Assembly (NCBI GenBank): GCA_027604005.1
Contig: JADGJT010000085.1
Location: 22,443 to 71,128 of the forward strand
Source: Dinochytrium kinnereticum
Taxonomy: Eukaryota > Chytridiomycota > Chytridiomycetes > Chytridiales > Chytridiaceae
Direction: 5' to 3'
Length of the DNA: 48,686 nt
Shown: positions 20,678 to 31,100 of the stretch, piece by piece
Numbering within the stretch: position 1 is the first letter of the stretch
How the letters are laid out: the number at the start of each line of letters is the position of its first letter
The notes under the pieces: model-generated
Told to the model about the DNA's origin: nothing
Seen by the model: the letters and a program-made list of their open reading frames with translations, nothing else
The model's database searches: none
Position numbers and translations under genes: made by a program

Positions 20678-22501
20678 ATGTCTGAGCAAACAGTGCATGA
20701 GCTCGCAGCAGAGAGGAAGGCTGAGAAGGCCGAGGGAAAGGAAGGCCGAGGATGCTCTGTACCAATCTGGGTGAGATATCCTTGTATGATCCCCACCAGA
20801 AGTTGCTAAAACTGTTTAGCTCGTTCTCGCTTTTCTCATGACCTCAGCCATTGGGGCGATCGTAGTGCCTCTTGGAGTCATCTTTGTTGGGACATCGCAG
20901 AGGTCGTTGAATTCTCTCAGCACGACCACTGTTCAACTGGTTTTAAGAACTGCTTCGGAGGGAATTATTAGTCTCCTTGCCACCACAAGTGGGACATTGG
21001 AGGGGCTGGTGAACTCTACTTACTTTGGGAATGACTTCACTTCAAGTATGGGGAACGTGAGAGGATCCCCCACGCTGGTTCCCACGCTGGCCAAGGTAGG
21101 AGAATGATGCTCATGCTATTTGGTTGCAGACTAACATTTTACAACTGAAGGCCTTAAACTCGCACTCCTTTATCAGTGCTGTTGTTTGTTCGCAACCTGG
21201 GCAGACTGCCATCGGGCCCGCTGGTCCATACACGAACCGTACTAATGTCCAGGTCATAGCTGGAGTTGCTCCCGGGGCCACGGGAAGAAGTTCTATAGCA
21301 TTGTTTGCGGGTGTGTTTTAATGTAATTCATTTTACACACGTTTTCTAATTCAATTCATTTTTGATTTGGTACATAGACCCTTCCACTGGCGCTTTTGTT
21401 CGCATGGGGATGCTAGACCCGGTTACATATGCTATTGTTAGGGATGAGCAGATAAATCCTCTTGGGGTCGCTGGGGATGGAGATGTCGCTTTAAAGAACA
21501 TGCTGTCCTCAACTCCATCAGTGGAACCTTACTTTGGTGAGACTTTCTCTTCATTAATTTATTGCTAATCGTGCTTCCTCGTCTATTCGTTGAAAAGATA
21601 TATCTTATATTGCGACATCGGCAATGAGCTTTTGGCGTGAGTGTTGGCCATAATTGCGCATTGGACACTAAAAATTGCCCATAGAAATGTCCTTTTACAA
21701 GAACTACTGGAGGTCTCCTGATGGTGTTGGTCGAACAACTCCTGATTTTGCCTGCAGCGTCGGATCCCTCGTTGACGCGAGTATTACTGTCGTCCTCAAT
21801 TCAATCAAAGTTACCGACAATACCATCATCATGCTCATGGATGAATCTGGTCTTCTCCTCTCCACCAATCGCAATAATTCAATCTCCATCCCTCTAAGCA
21901 CGACCTTTTCCCGAGTCACCCCAGATCTGTCTCCAAACTCGGAGGTCGCAGCAATTGGGAAGGGGGTTTCGGAGCTTTACGGAGGGTTTGCGAGTATACC
22001 TGCAGTTCCGGCCGGGAACTTGACCGCTGTTAATCAAATCCGTTTGGGAGATGGGAAGACATGGTTCGTTAGTTCATCAGGGTTCAGCGTCAAAGGGCAA
22101 AAGTTCACCTTGGTTGTCAGCTTCCCCCGCTCGGACATGTTTGCAGAGCTTGATCAAGGTAAGACGTCTTCATCTTTGTAGGGCTTCTCTGACTCATCTT
22201 AACTACAGCCGCAATGACTGGTATCATTATTGCTAGTAGCGTCGCGTCAGTCGGTGTTGTTCTCATCGGACTTCTCACCTTCCTCTCCCTACGGCCTCTC
22301 CAGCGCATGGCTTCGAGCATGAACCAGCTCACAAAGTTTGATTTCTCATCCCTTGAAAACGGGCAGCTTAGGAGCAGGTCGCCAATGACTGAGATTAGGG
22401 AAGTGGAGACGGTGTTTAATATGATGGTTGTCGCGTTTGCAACGGCTATTCGGAAGAATAGAGCGCTTGCGAATGGGGCAAGCTCGAAGACATCCTATTA
22501 G
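20678..22501 (+). CDS. Two-span Cache/HAMP-like receptor lacking an output domain
   Basis: Exons: 20678-20770, 20820-21095, 21130-21310, 21378-21536, 21598-21636, 21685-22158, 22209-22501, giving 504 residues. Topology resembles membrane sensors of the double-Cache type. After a charged N-terminus comes TM1 (LVLAFLMTSAIGAIVVPLGV, about residues 32-54). An extracellular domain of about 350 residues follows, with Cache-like features: DPSTGAFVRMG, YWRSPDG, IIMLMDESGLLLSTNRN, and a 'ldqaa' exit into TM2. TM2 is about 410-436, then a HAMP-like helix RPLQRMASSMNQLTKFDFSS...EIREVETVFNMMV. The frame stops about 30 residues later, so no cyclase, kinase or phosphatase follows. The 39-base exon 5 (encoding ISYIATSAMSFW) is needed to keep frame and domain continuity. 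Cache domains bind small molecules such as amino acids or carboxylates in other systems; the ligand here is unknown. Confidence 0.82.
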
Positions 22502-22853
22502 TGTTAGGGGTTTCTTTCTTGTCTCTTCCACGTCCATTTTTTGTATGTTCATTTTTCTATTTAAGTGACTTTGTATATACTCATTATCATCCAAAAAAGC
22601 GATTGAAATTATTGGTATTTAAATGGATACAGTTAAAGGGAATGGTTTGAATGTATGCTCGATTTCTCAACACTTCACTCAAGAATTTCATTTATGCTTG
22701 CATAGCTTTGGGTTATATGTATAGTATATATGCAAACTCAGCAAGCCGACCTCTCATACAAGCCCATCAACGTTGTACTCTTATCCCCACATCTGAAGCG
22801 ATGTAAGCAGGAGGCGGACATCTCGGAGAGTCCTCACAATTGGAACCTTCATC
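22502..22853. other. Intergenic region downstream of the receptor
   Basis: AT-rich 3' flank with no gene seen. It separates the receptor stop from the opposing small membrane-protein frame. Confidence 0.4.
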
Positions 22854-23180
22854 TCACTCCTTCATGGCTCCTTGCTCAAAAAATGTTGCAAAATCATCCT
22901 TATTATCCTCCAAAACCTCATCAAAGGAAAGTGGAAACTCAGGCGACAGCGTCGGTGAAAGCCTCACTCCGTTTCGAGGGAAATCCTTCTCGCATCTCGA
23001 CTTTATTTCCGGAGAAGATGATGGAGGATGGCTTTCGAAAGAGTCGAATCTGGAGAGGCCGTTCTCGACGTCTCCAACAATGTTTGATGCAGGATGGCTT
23101 TTCCGGCGTAGGATTGAAAAAATGATCGCCAAAAGCATTGAAAATGCCACGAAGACGGCGGCACAGATTGCAAGGATCAT
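22854..23180 (-). CDS. Possible small single-span membrane protein (108 residues, uncertain)
   Basis: A single open frame begins at the ATG at 23180. It has one clear hydrophobic helix at the very start (MILAICAAVFVAFSMLLAII), a basic stop-transfer RRK, and a polar Ser/Pro/Glu-rich tail of about 80 residues. A TAG nine bases upstream of the ATG could itself be the end of an acceptor (CCTCGTAG), so this may be the last exon of a longer gene with an ectodomain upstream. A longer plus-strand frame (22840-23568) overlaps it, but that one includes a GT microsatellite translated as VCVCVC and looks less protein-like. I recognise no family. Confidence 0.38.
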   Translation of the reverse strand: MILAICAAVFVAFSMLLAIIFSILRRKSHPASNIVGDVENGLSRFDSFESHPPSSSPEIKSRCEKDFPRNGVRLSPTLSPEFPLSFDEVLEDNKDDFATFFEQGAMKE

Positions 23181-23697
23181 GCCTTGGATCTACGAGGATA
23201 ATGGATTAGTTATAGGAGTCTTTACGAGTATCGTATATGTTCTTTCTGTACATACCTCGTTGTTGGACATTGCTGATACTTTCTTAATTATAGGTTGGAG
23301 GGAGGGGGATCATACAAAGTGTATGGTGTGTGTATGTGTGTGTGAGGGTCTTTTTAAAACGTCAACCTCGCGCTTGTTTTTTGTTTTGATCGCGTTGCAT
23401 CTGTTTGAGCCAACAGGAAAGACATCTTATTCCAATCAAAGAGCCCGAAGAATCCTCTCAGGTGCCCCTCAACATTACATCTCATTCGTGCAAGAGAAGG
23501 CAAAGTCCAGAAATAGTTTTCACAATGAGAGAATAAGTCGCCAGTTTGCATCATGTTATTTGTACTAAACAAATTCCTTTTAAACTTTATAATTGAGCCA
23601 ATCCAGACAGTGGTTCTGAATAGAGGCGTCCACTTCCACACTTCCACGCAGAAGTATCGATTGGTTTTCGAGTTAGCGCGCGTCACGCGACACGGTT
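23181..23697. other. Interval between two small minus-strand membrane genes
   Basis: Contains a short TGTGTG microsatellite at 23327-23344 and no convincing coding sequence. It may hold the promoter or an upstream exon of the 22854-23180 frame. Confidence 0.35.
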
Positions 23698-24407
23698 CTA
23701 CCGAGTATCCCCTCTAATGTTCGCATCAAGAGGGGCAGAATGAAGAATCGTGGCCGTAGGGGGTTGACGAGGTCCACCTTTGTCTTTGCCAGCCGGCGGA
23801 AGCGTGTTTGCGATACCTCCGTGTCTTTGAGTGCTACTTGTCCCCACCCATGTCTGGTTGAAGACGGACTTTCTGAATTGTGATCGAATGCCTTTACTTG
23901 GAACCTGGCGCTCCTCATCTTCGGCGGCGGGATGATCCTGGGGCCCTGTCTTATTCCTGAAATGCCTGAAAACGAGGAGGATGATAGCGATACTAGTTAG
24001 TATCAGAACGGAGACGCCAATGGCTACTGTTGCGGTACGATTGGAGGACTGATGTAAAAGTGTGTTAGAATCAATAAAAAAAATATAAAGAAGAGGTAGA
24101 TTCTAAAACTGCCGGAAACCTAACGGACCCCTGATCTTTTCACTGCTGTCATCGGCGCAGTGGCATTGTAGATTTGACTTGAAATGGGGCCTGGTCCAAA
24201 CATAACTGCACGGTCTGATCGGAACTGATCAGCTGGGAGGGGGCCAGCCGCGATCACGGTTTGAATGGCGGTGGTAGATGATAACGGAGAAGCTGTGGAC
24301 TGTTGAGCTGCTGTTGCTGGGGCCACCGCTGACGCTCCTGTGACGGCAACAGGAAGCATGGTAGTTCGGACCAGTGAAGGGCCGACTGTGATGACTTCTG
24401 GATTCAT
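23698..24407 (-). CDS. Single-span membrane protein with an Ala/Thr/Ser-rich head (209 residues)
   Basis: Exons: 24407-24129 and 24048-23698. Exon 1 encodes about 93 residues rich in Ala, Thr, Ser, Pro and Val with no signal peptide. Exon 2 opens with SSNRTATVAIGVSVLILTSI and a further hydrophobic run, a clear transmembrane helix, then RHFRNK and a polar cytosolic tail ending DANIRGDTR before TAG. The layout (disordered Ser/Thr head, one span, cytosolic tail) resembles fungal wall-stress or mucin-like sensors, but no Cys-rich WSC domain is present. The splice uses a weak donor (GTCCGT), forced by phase; unspliced RNA would end two codons later. Family not recognised. Confidence 0.55.
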
Positions 24408-24742
24408 GAAAAGAGTTTCTTGATTGAGGTGAGCGTCGCTTTGCGAATGCCTTTATCGTTGCAAGGATTTGGAAGCATGAAGGGCGACGCGTTACTGCCT
24501 TGATTTATGTTAGTGTTCGGACATATTTCCTATTTGTGTGATTGGGACCCTTCTTCAGAACCTCTAGAACACATGGAAAAAGATAAAGAACACTGCACGA
24601 ATTACGTTGTTCTTAGACTTTAAAGATTAAAAAAAAAAAATCCTATTTGCAGGCGTACGAAAGATGAATTGCATAAATACAAAGAAGGAATAGAAGGCAG
24701 TACATGCCAAATGGGTGCATGTGATAAGAGGTGAATAGAAGG
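24408..24742. other. Intergenic region between two minus-strand genes
   Basis: Upstream flank of the single-span gene and 3' flank of the ankyrin gene. It is AT-rich with a short A run near 24629. No gene is seen. Confidence 0.4.
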
Positions 24743-26484
24743 CTATTTACAAAACACTCGTCTATCAATCCAAGAAAGATGATTATCGCTGTCATAAGTT
24801 ACGAAAAGAGATTTCCACATCGGCCATAGGGAGAAGATGGATGAAGGCTTAACCTCTACCTCTGTTAGTGTCCCAATCTCCAAAGTTGTGGTATGCAAAG
24901 ACGGGGAAGTGTTGCCAATGGCCCGTATAACGGATTCTGATAGCCCAAGGGCTTCACAAGGGCTTGCTCCGCTACTAAGAAGTATCTCAACAACATGAAC
25001 ATGATTGGCCTGACAGGCAGCCCTGAGGGCGGCATTCTTGTCTTCATGAATATTGGCACCAAGCTCGATGCACGCACTAACGCATGAGGCAAAGCCATTT
25101 GAAGACGCTCGAAGAATGGCCTCGTTATTCTTTGCTTTGACATCGGCTCCCCTCTGCCCGAGCAGAGTAACTATTAGCGCATAACCGTTTGCCGATGCTG
25201 CACGAAGAGCAGCAGAGTCGTCGTATCCAGCGTCAACCTTTTAAAGACATATGGATTACAAACGTGATTATAAACGTTTACAGCTGAAGAAAACTTCCAT
25301 ACCGAATGATCCAAGAGCCACTCGACGGCCTTGTAGTTACCTAGGGTTGCAGCCGTCTGTAAAGCGTCGTCACCCTAAAGCTTCATTAGAGAAAAGGTAA
25401 ATATCAAAATTGCTGTACCCCCTCAGAGAGATCCAATCCCAAAGACAGGAGGGAATCTAGAAACTCAATATCGTTGTAGCTGCATCCTGCTAAAATTGCC
25501 TCCTCAGCAAAATCCTCTAGCTCAATATTCATTCCATGAAGATGATGATGGAGGACAGGTACAAGGTCTCCAAAAACAACGATATCGCCACTTGAGCTCT
25601 TCCGCTGTCTTTGATGCGCTCTCTGTGCATAGTAATCCCAGTCAAAATAAAGCATCGAAGCCCCGCTTTTGAGGAGATAATGAAGTGTCAACGCTGTCCC
25701 CGCCCAGCCTATGCCATCAATGCGAGCACTACGGGCAATATCACGCCTATCATTCATCACACCTCGATAATAATAATCCATTAACAGCTCGGCCACATGA
25801 GTCTGATCCGTCCGAATGGCCTCGCAAAAAGCATTGTGCCCATTCTTCTCCAAAGCTGGGCGCCTTACAAGAATTGGTAAAAGACACTTGATGGAGCTAG
25901 AGCTGATGGCGTAGGCCGCACCAACGGAGAGCTCTTTTCGATTAGATGATATCACTGAAGAGTTGTCCAGAATGAGGTTCACTGCCTACGTTATGTTATA
26001 TGTCAATTCGACAAAGAGCACGCACCTCAACATTTCCTGACCAGCATGCGAAGCGGAACATCCTTCGAGCAGCTCGGGTCGGCGTTGACGAATGAGATCC
26101 TGAAGAAAACATGATATCATCGATATTCATACCCAGCAGCTTGGGTAGAACCATCAAGTCTCTCATCAGTTTGAACAGACGCACTCGCTGTGGGAAGATA
26201 GTGTCGGCCTGATTTGCACCGAAATCCTCCACGATGAGCTTATTGATGGAGGCCAGCATTGCTGAAGGCTCGACGGCATCAAAAGATTGAAAGCAGGAGG
26301 CTGAGAACATCTTTGCCCAGTTGCCATAGTGATAGCGAAGCCATGAGGCTTTGTTGGTTGACTGGCATGACATGCCATGGAGGGTCTTACATGCCACCAT
26401 GAGCTCGAAGGGGTCCGACACACGACAGAATATTAGCTCCCAAATCTCTATCGACATCGCAAGCTCTGGTGGCGTGGTGTGCAT
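24743..26484 (-). CDS. F-box-like / ankyrin-repeat protein (530 residues)
   Basis: Exons: 26484-26026, 25985-25419, 25374-25303, 25237-24743; introns of 40, 44 and 65 bases. The N-terminus (PPELAMSIEIWELIFCRVSDPFELMVACKTL) has the shape of an F-box: short helices with Ile/Trp/Leu and a CKTL end. The rest is made of degenerate ankyrin units, clearest in exons 3-4: ALQTAATLGNYKAVEWLLDH, ALRAASANGYALIVTLLGQRGADV, AILRASSNGFASCVSACIELGANI and ALRAACQANHVHVVEILLSSGAS. F-box proteins hand substrates to SCF ubiquitin ligases, with ankyrins as the binding surface; that role is inference. Ankyrin-rich families with this head are common in chytrid-type genomes. Exon 4 ends with about 50 non-repeat residues. 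Confidence 0.8.
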
Positions 26485-26764
26485 TCTCCCTGTATCAAAA
26501 TGTGCTCAACCACCAACTCTGCTTGATTCAATTTTGGTGAGAAAGATGAGGGGTGGACCCTCTACCATGCCCATCTTGCCAAGGTACTCATCATACTCAT
26601 CTGACGGCTAATGTACCTCTCGTTCTTATTCTCTCGGAATGCTAAGCCCAGGGGAAAACACACGATATCTGAAAGACCAGCAATGATATGAATAAATATG
26701 TGAACGCTTTACCTCAAAGTATACTGAATGGCCAAATGAGAAGTCACAAGTGGGGAGGCATAGC
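26485..26764. promoter_or_regulatory. Divergent promoter between the ankyrin gene and the FKBP gene
   Basis: The start codons face away from each other across 280 bases, so both promoters must fit here. No clear TATA box was seen on either strand. Confidence 0.5.
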
Positions 26765-28048
26765 ATGAGTAGTCATCATGCATGTTCGTTTAATCCTATT
26801 AATAAAAGTCAACACCAATTTCTTGAAATGCTGGATGGGTCTAAACCTTGGTCTTGGAGTGAATCTGAAGAGGGCTTTGTGCCAATAACTGAGGATAATG
26901 AACTTCGCAAGAGAATAGTTAAGGAGGGAACTGGTGATGCTGTTGTAAATGACTCTCAAGTTACAGGTGAGAGTTTTTGATGCCTCAAACCATGCAGCTC
27001 ACTTAGGATATTGATGTCTGGAAAACCCATGCATGCTACTCCCAGTCAACTACACTGGATACATATGGCCAAATGGACCCAAATTTGATTCAAGCTATGA
27101 TCGGAAGAGACCCTTTAAGTTCCGTATCGGTAGAGGTTTGTAGACCTTGTTATGATTTATTTTTCCGATTCTCTTAGATCATGAATGTTCGATAGATCTC
27201 ACGATGTTATCATTGCTTAGGGGAAGTCATTTCGGCATGGGATATTGGAATTCTGTCGATGAAAGTTGGAGAGCATTCGCAGCTCATATGCCCCCCAGAT
27301 TACGGTAAACTTACAGGAGTTAACGCATTAACTCATATTGCCAGCTTATGGAAAGCTTGGCAACCCGCCCACAATACCTGCCATGGCCACCTTGATATTC
27401 GAGGTGGAAGTGGTCAAAGTCGATCCGGTAAACCATCTTGTTTCTGACTGAAAGGTACTAACATATTCTGTTGTAAGCCCGAGGATCCTCTTTCTGCCAA
27501 ACTCAACGACGCCAGGATCGCAAAAGAAGAAGGAAACCAACTGTTCAAGGCAGGAAACTTTGCTCTTGCCGTGATCGCATACCAGCGCGGAGTTACAAGA
27601 TTGGACTACACCTGGGGAGCTGATCCCTCTGAGGCGATTGAGGCCAAGGCTTTGAAGCTTGCACTTAACTTGAATTTGGCGGCTGCTTGTATTAAGACTA
27701 AGGACGCACGTATTGCTGTGGAAGCTGCCGAGCGTGCTATTGGGATCGATGAGAAGAACGTTAAGGCATATTTTAGGCTAGGACAGGCAAGAGCGGATTT
27801 GTCCCAATGGACTGAGGCATATGAAGCTTTGGCTAAAGCTGCGATGGTATGTTAGCTCTTTCTATATCACGAGTCAGTAAACTTTTTTTTTCGGTGCTTC
27901 CATATTTACGTATGCAATACTCTTTACCATCGAATGTTAGCTTGACCCGACTGATCTTGCTATACCAAGGGAGAGGATGAGAGTTGAGAAAATGCAAAAG
28001 GAAGTTGCAGCCAAAGAAAAGAATCTTTATAAGAAAATGCTTTCTTAG
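26765..28048 (+). CDS. FKBP-type peptidyl-prolyl isomerase with a C-terminal TPR domain
   Basis: Exons: 26765-26966, 27046-27135, 27221-27304, 27345-27427, 27478-27846, 27941-28048, giving 311 residues. The enzyme isomerises Xaa-Pro bonds, and the TPR clamp docks on the C-terminal EEVD of Hsp90/Hsp70. FKBP residues known to line the pocket are all present: NYTGY (Tyr), KFDSSYDR (Phe, Asp, Arg), [12 protein letters not shown] (Val, Ile, Trp), YGKLG (Tyr) and IFEVEVV (Phe). It should therefore be active and able to bind FK506. TPR region: [31 protein letters not shown] and [10 protein letters not shown] supply the carboxylate-clamp Lys, Asn, Asn, Lys and Arg. Only one FKBP domain is present, as in small FKBP-TPR proteins rather than FKBP51/52. 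A later Met (in EMLDGSKPW) is a possible alternative start. Confidence 0.94.
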
Positions 28049-28103
28049 AGGCTCCTAGCCTTAGAGTTTTTATGAATTAAAATATTATATTGAATGCATG
28101 TTA

Positions 28104-28109
28104 AATAAA
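28104..28109 (+). terminator. AATAAA polyadenylation signal of the FKBP gene
   Basis: AATAAA lies 56 bases after the FKBP stop codon. It sits between the convergent stop codons of FKBP (28048) and the RhoGEF (28125), which are only 76 bases apart, so the two 3' UTRs probably overlap. Confidence 0.5.
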
Positions 28110-28124
28110 TATGAAATAAATACT

Positions 28125-31100
28125 CTATATGCTGAGAGCTTGTGCATGCTTGCCATCCAATCGGAAAAATTGCATGGTGATGGGAGATCGAGATATCTTT
28201 GGAGGAAGTGTTGTTATAGCCTTTATGTGAGAAAAAAAGTCAATTTAGTTAACAGTCAAAAAGAAAGAAAAAAAAAAACGCGGAAAAAAGCCCAGCTGCA
28301 ATTAACTCATTCTTACTTGGATGTATTCCTGAAGTTGACCTATTCGTGTCTTCGCAACAGCTTCACTCACAAACATCATCTGGCATGGAAGCTCTGGAAT
28401 TATACGATTGCTAGATAGCGGAGATTCTGATTCGCCCTCGGAAGAGAATCTCCGAATTTGAAGCCCGGCCTCTTCGGGGAAATGACCCAGGAGCTGAAGG
28501 TGAAAGTCGAAAAAGTCCTCAAAAGTGTGATGGATCACTGCAGAATTGTTATCGCCAATGCCAACGTATTGTACTCGGATTGAATAAACCTAAGCACCAA
28601 TTAAGGTAAGAGTGCTTAGAACGATTCCATTGGTCTATACATTTATAACTTACAAAGTCTTTCGACTGCTTGCCAGATTTTTTTGTGACATCTGTGATAA
28701 TTGCCTTCTTTACGGGCTTATTGACAGATATCTTCTTCGCTTGAGTCCTGAATTAGGTGATTAGAAACCCCAGTATGGGCCCAACACAGAGGAACGGATT
28801 AAGTAATGAGAAAACAACACTTACTCCCCTCCAGTTAAATCATCTCCAGGCTTTCCTTCTTCTTCAACTGACAGTGACAAAAGAGACAGTGACACGTCGA
28901 TAGGCTTTGGCGGCAGTGGGGGCGCTGATCTCGTCGGGGCCTGGGAAGTTATGTTGGTCTGAGCAATTACCTGGGCCGGCAGATTAAGTTGATCTCCTGA
29001 AACCGACCGAAGTGCACGATCCGTTAACGACTGGGTTCTTGGCCTAGAGCCATGAGGCATCGCCACTGTTTGCTGCTGCGGGACAGGCTGTGCTATAGGC
29101 TGCTGGATCGAAGCTCGTGGAGTCGTCGCGCAGCTCACTGGCGCGGATTGTTGAGCAAGTTGCATTTCAAGCCGTTCTTGTCTTTCTCGGACTGTTGCAG
29201 AAATCACAAGCCGCTTGCTCACATCTGAACCACAGGATGTTGCGCTTCGCGTAGCTGGAAGACCGGTAGTTGGGTATCGTGGGAGGATTTGGGGGTAGAG
29301 TTGTGTAGTGCGGGATTGAGATGATGGGGGGGCGGTCGACCGAGGTTGGAAGCTAGATGAGCGGGCGTGAGTTGCTAGTGAGGCTTCTGAGTTTGTTTCA
29401 TTTGCGTCTGCTTGTGAATCTGATGTTGTCGTTGTCGAACGATTATGGGTTGCCCGGACGGTTAGGTCTTGTACGATGAAGTGATTAGAGGCGATTCTGG
29501 CAGCAAGTTGAGAGCTGCCACCTATCCTCATTGAATGGCTTCGTAAGGGTGGGTTGTTCGTAGACTTAAAGCCCTCTGTGTCAATCGTTGTGTCCTTTTC
29601 TATACTAAAGTCTGCAGATCCTGATAAAGGAGATCGAGGAGATGGTGGATCTGGGCGTGAACGATTTTTTATCGATGGGCTGTTTGGGGCCGAGATTCTA
29701 TCCAAGTTTGGAGTACTAGACACTGCACGATCACCCAACTCTTTTCGGATCGATGTTGACGGCGAAATGGTCGGAGATGAAGCGTTAAGCATCTGCTGAG
29801 ATAAGGGGACGCCATGCAATGGCAATGGAGGCGGTCCTGTTTTCTCATGAGACACCAAACTACCTTGCACTTGCTCGGTAGGGGCTGTTACTGTAATTGT
29901 TGTCGACTTAAGGTCGTTAATGGTGCGATCCGTTTCCGTCTCCAGAGCAAGTGTTGCTACGGAGGATAATGAAGCTGTTGCTTCGGCGATAGCAAGAGGA
30001 ACAGGTTCTACTTCCGCACAAATAGAGGCGGGCTCCTCACTCCTTCTTTCAGCTGTCGCCGTCATTGCAGCCGTTCGGATAGACCTCTCCTCGATCTCAA
30101 TACCAGTGCCTCTATTCTTCATTGCCATCCAAGCATCTGTTGCCTCCTTGAAAGTTCTCATCCATGCCAGACGCGCCGTGTTATTCTCGGCGGCCAGAGT
30201 AAACTTGGCCGTATTAATATGAACAATTTCGATAAGGTTTTCATTTCCGGCTTCGTCGGGAGGGGAGTTGACAAGAATCATGTCGAAAGGAACCATTGCA
30301 ACAACCTTAAGTTTTTCACCGTCACTACTTTGGCTCTTGGCGACTAAAAGCATGTCGTTGAATAGGAATAACTCTCGTTTTTTACGTTCGCCATTGGCGA
30401 TCAATTCCAGCGTCCCGTTTTTTTTCATCGTGCGGGACGGGGCAACGATATTCACCTTCTATAAAATAATGTTATTTTGATTTACAGGGGAATGAGATAA
30501 AGTATAACTCTTACCTGTGTGAAGCGGTTCTGAAGCTCAAGCATTTTATGAATACCTTCAGCCTGTCGTGCACCCTCATTCACGATTGTGACAACGGTCT
30601 CAATCTTCAATAATGCCTTAACGAGGTCCGGATAATCCGAATGACAGGCCTCCGTGTTTTTGATAAGCTCTCTCAAAAACAAAGGATACTTGCAGATCCT
30701 TTGAATAGGCTTCAGCCTATAAGATAAATCAGAAAATGTAACCATTAATCATTGTGAGATAATATGTAATCTTACAGGAAATGCTGAAGACCAAGATTTC
30801 GGCTCTCAGGCATGGCGGCGCACTGATCAAGAAATTTTGCGAATGCTTTTGCATTCCTCAGCGCTTGCAGTTTCATCACCGCGTATGGGTGATTTGAGCA
30901 ATACATAGTGTACATTTTCAGATAATCGCTCTAGAAGTGGCATCTTGTTAATTGTGGATAACTTCCGAAAAAATGATAGAGAGTAAATTAAGAGAGTGAT
31001 GATGTTCTTACCACCCGAATAAAAATGTCGCCAACTTGTTCCACAACATTATTCTCGCTCTCAGCCTGACGGTCCTCAAGCAATTTCAAAAGTTCCTAGT

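Noticed and set aside
22840..23568. A 242-codon plus-strand frame
   Set aside because: It runs through a TG microsatellite (VCVCVC), has no domain-like segment and overlaps the more protein-like minus-strand frame with a clear membrane helix. It is not excluded outright but was judged less likely.
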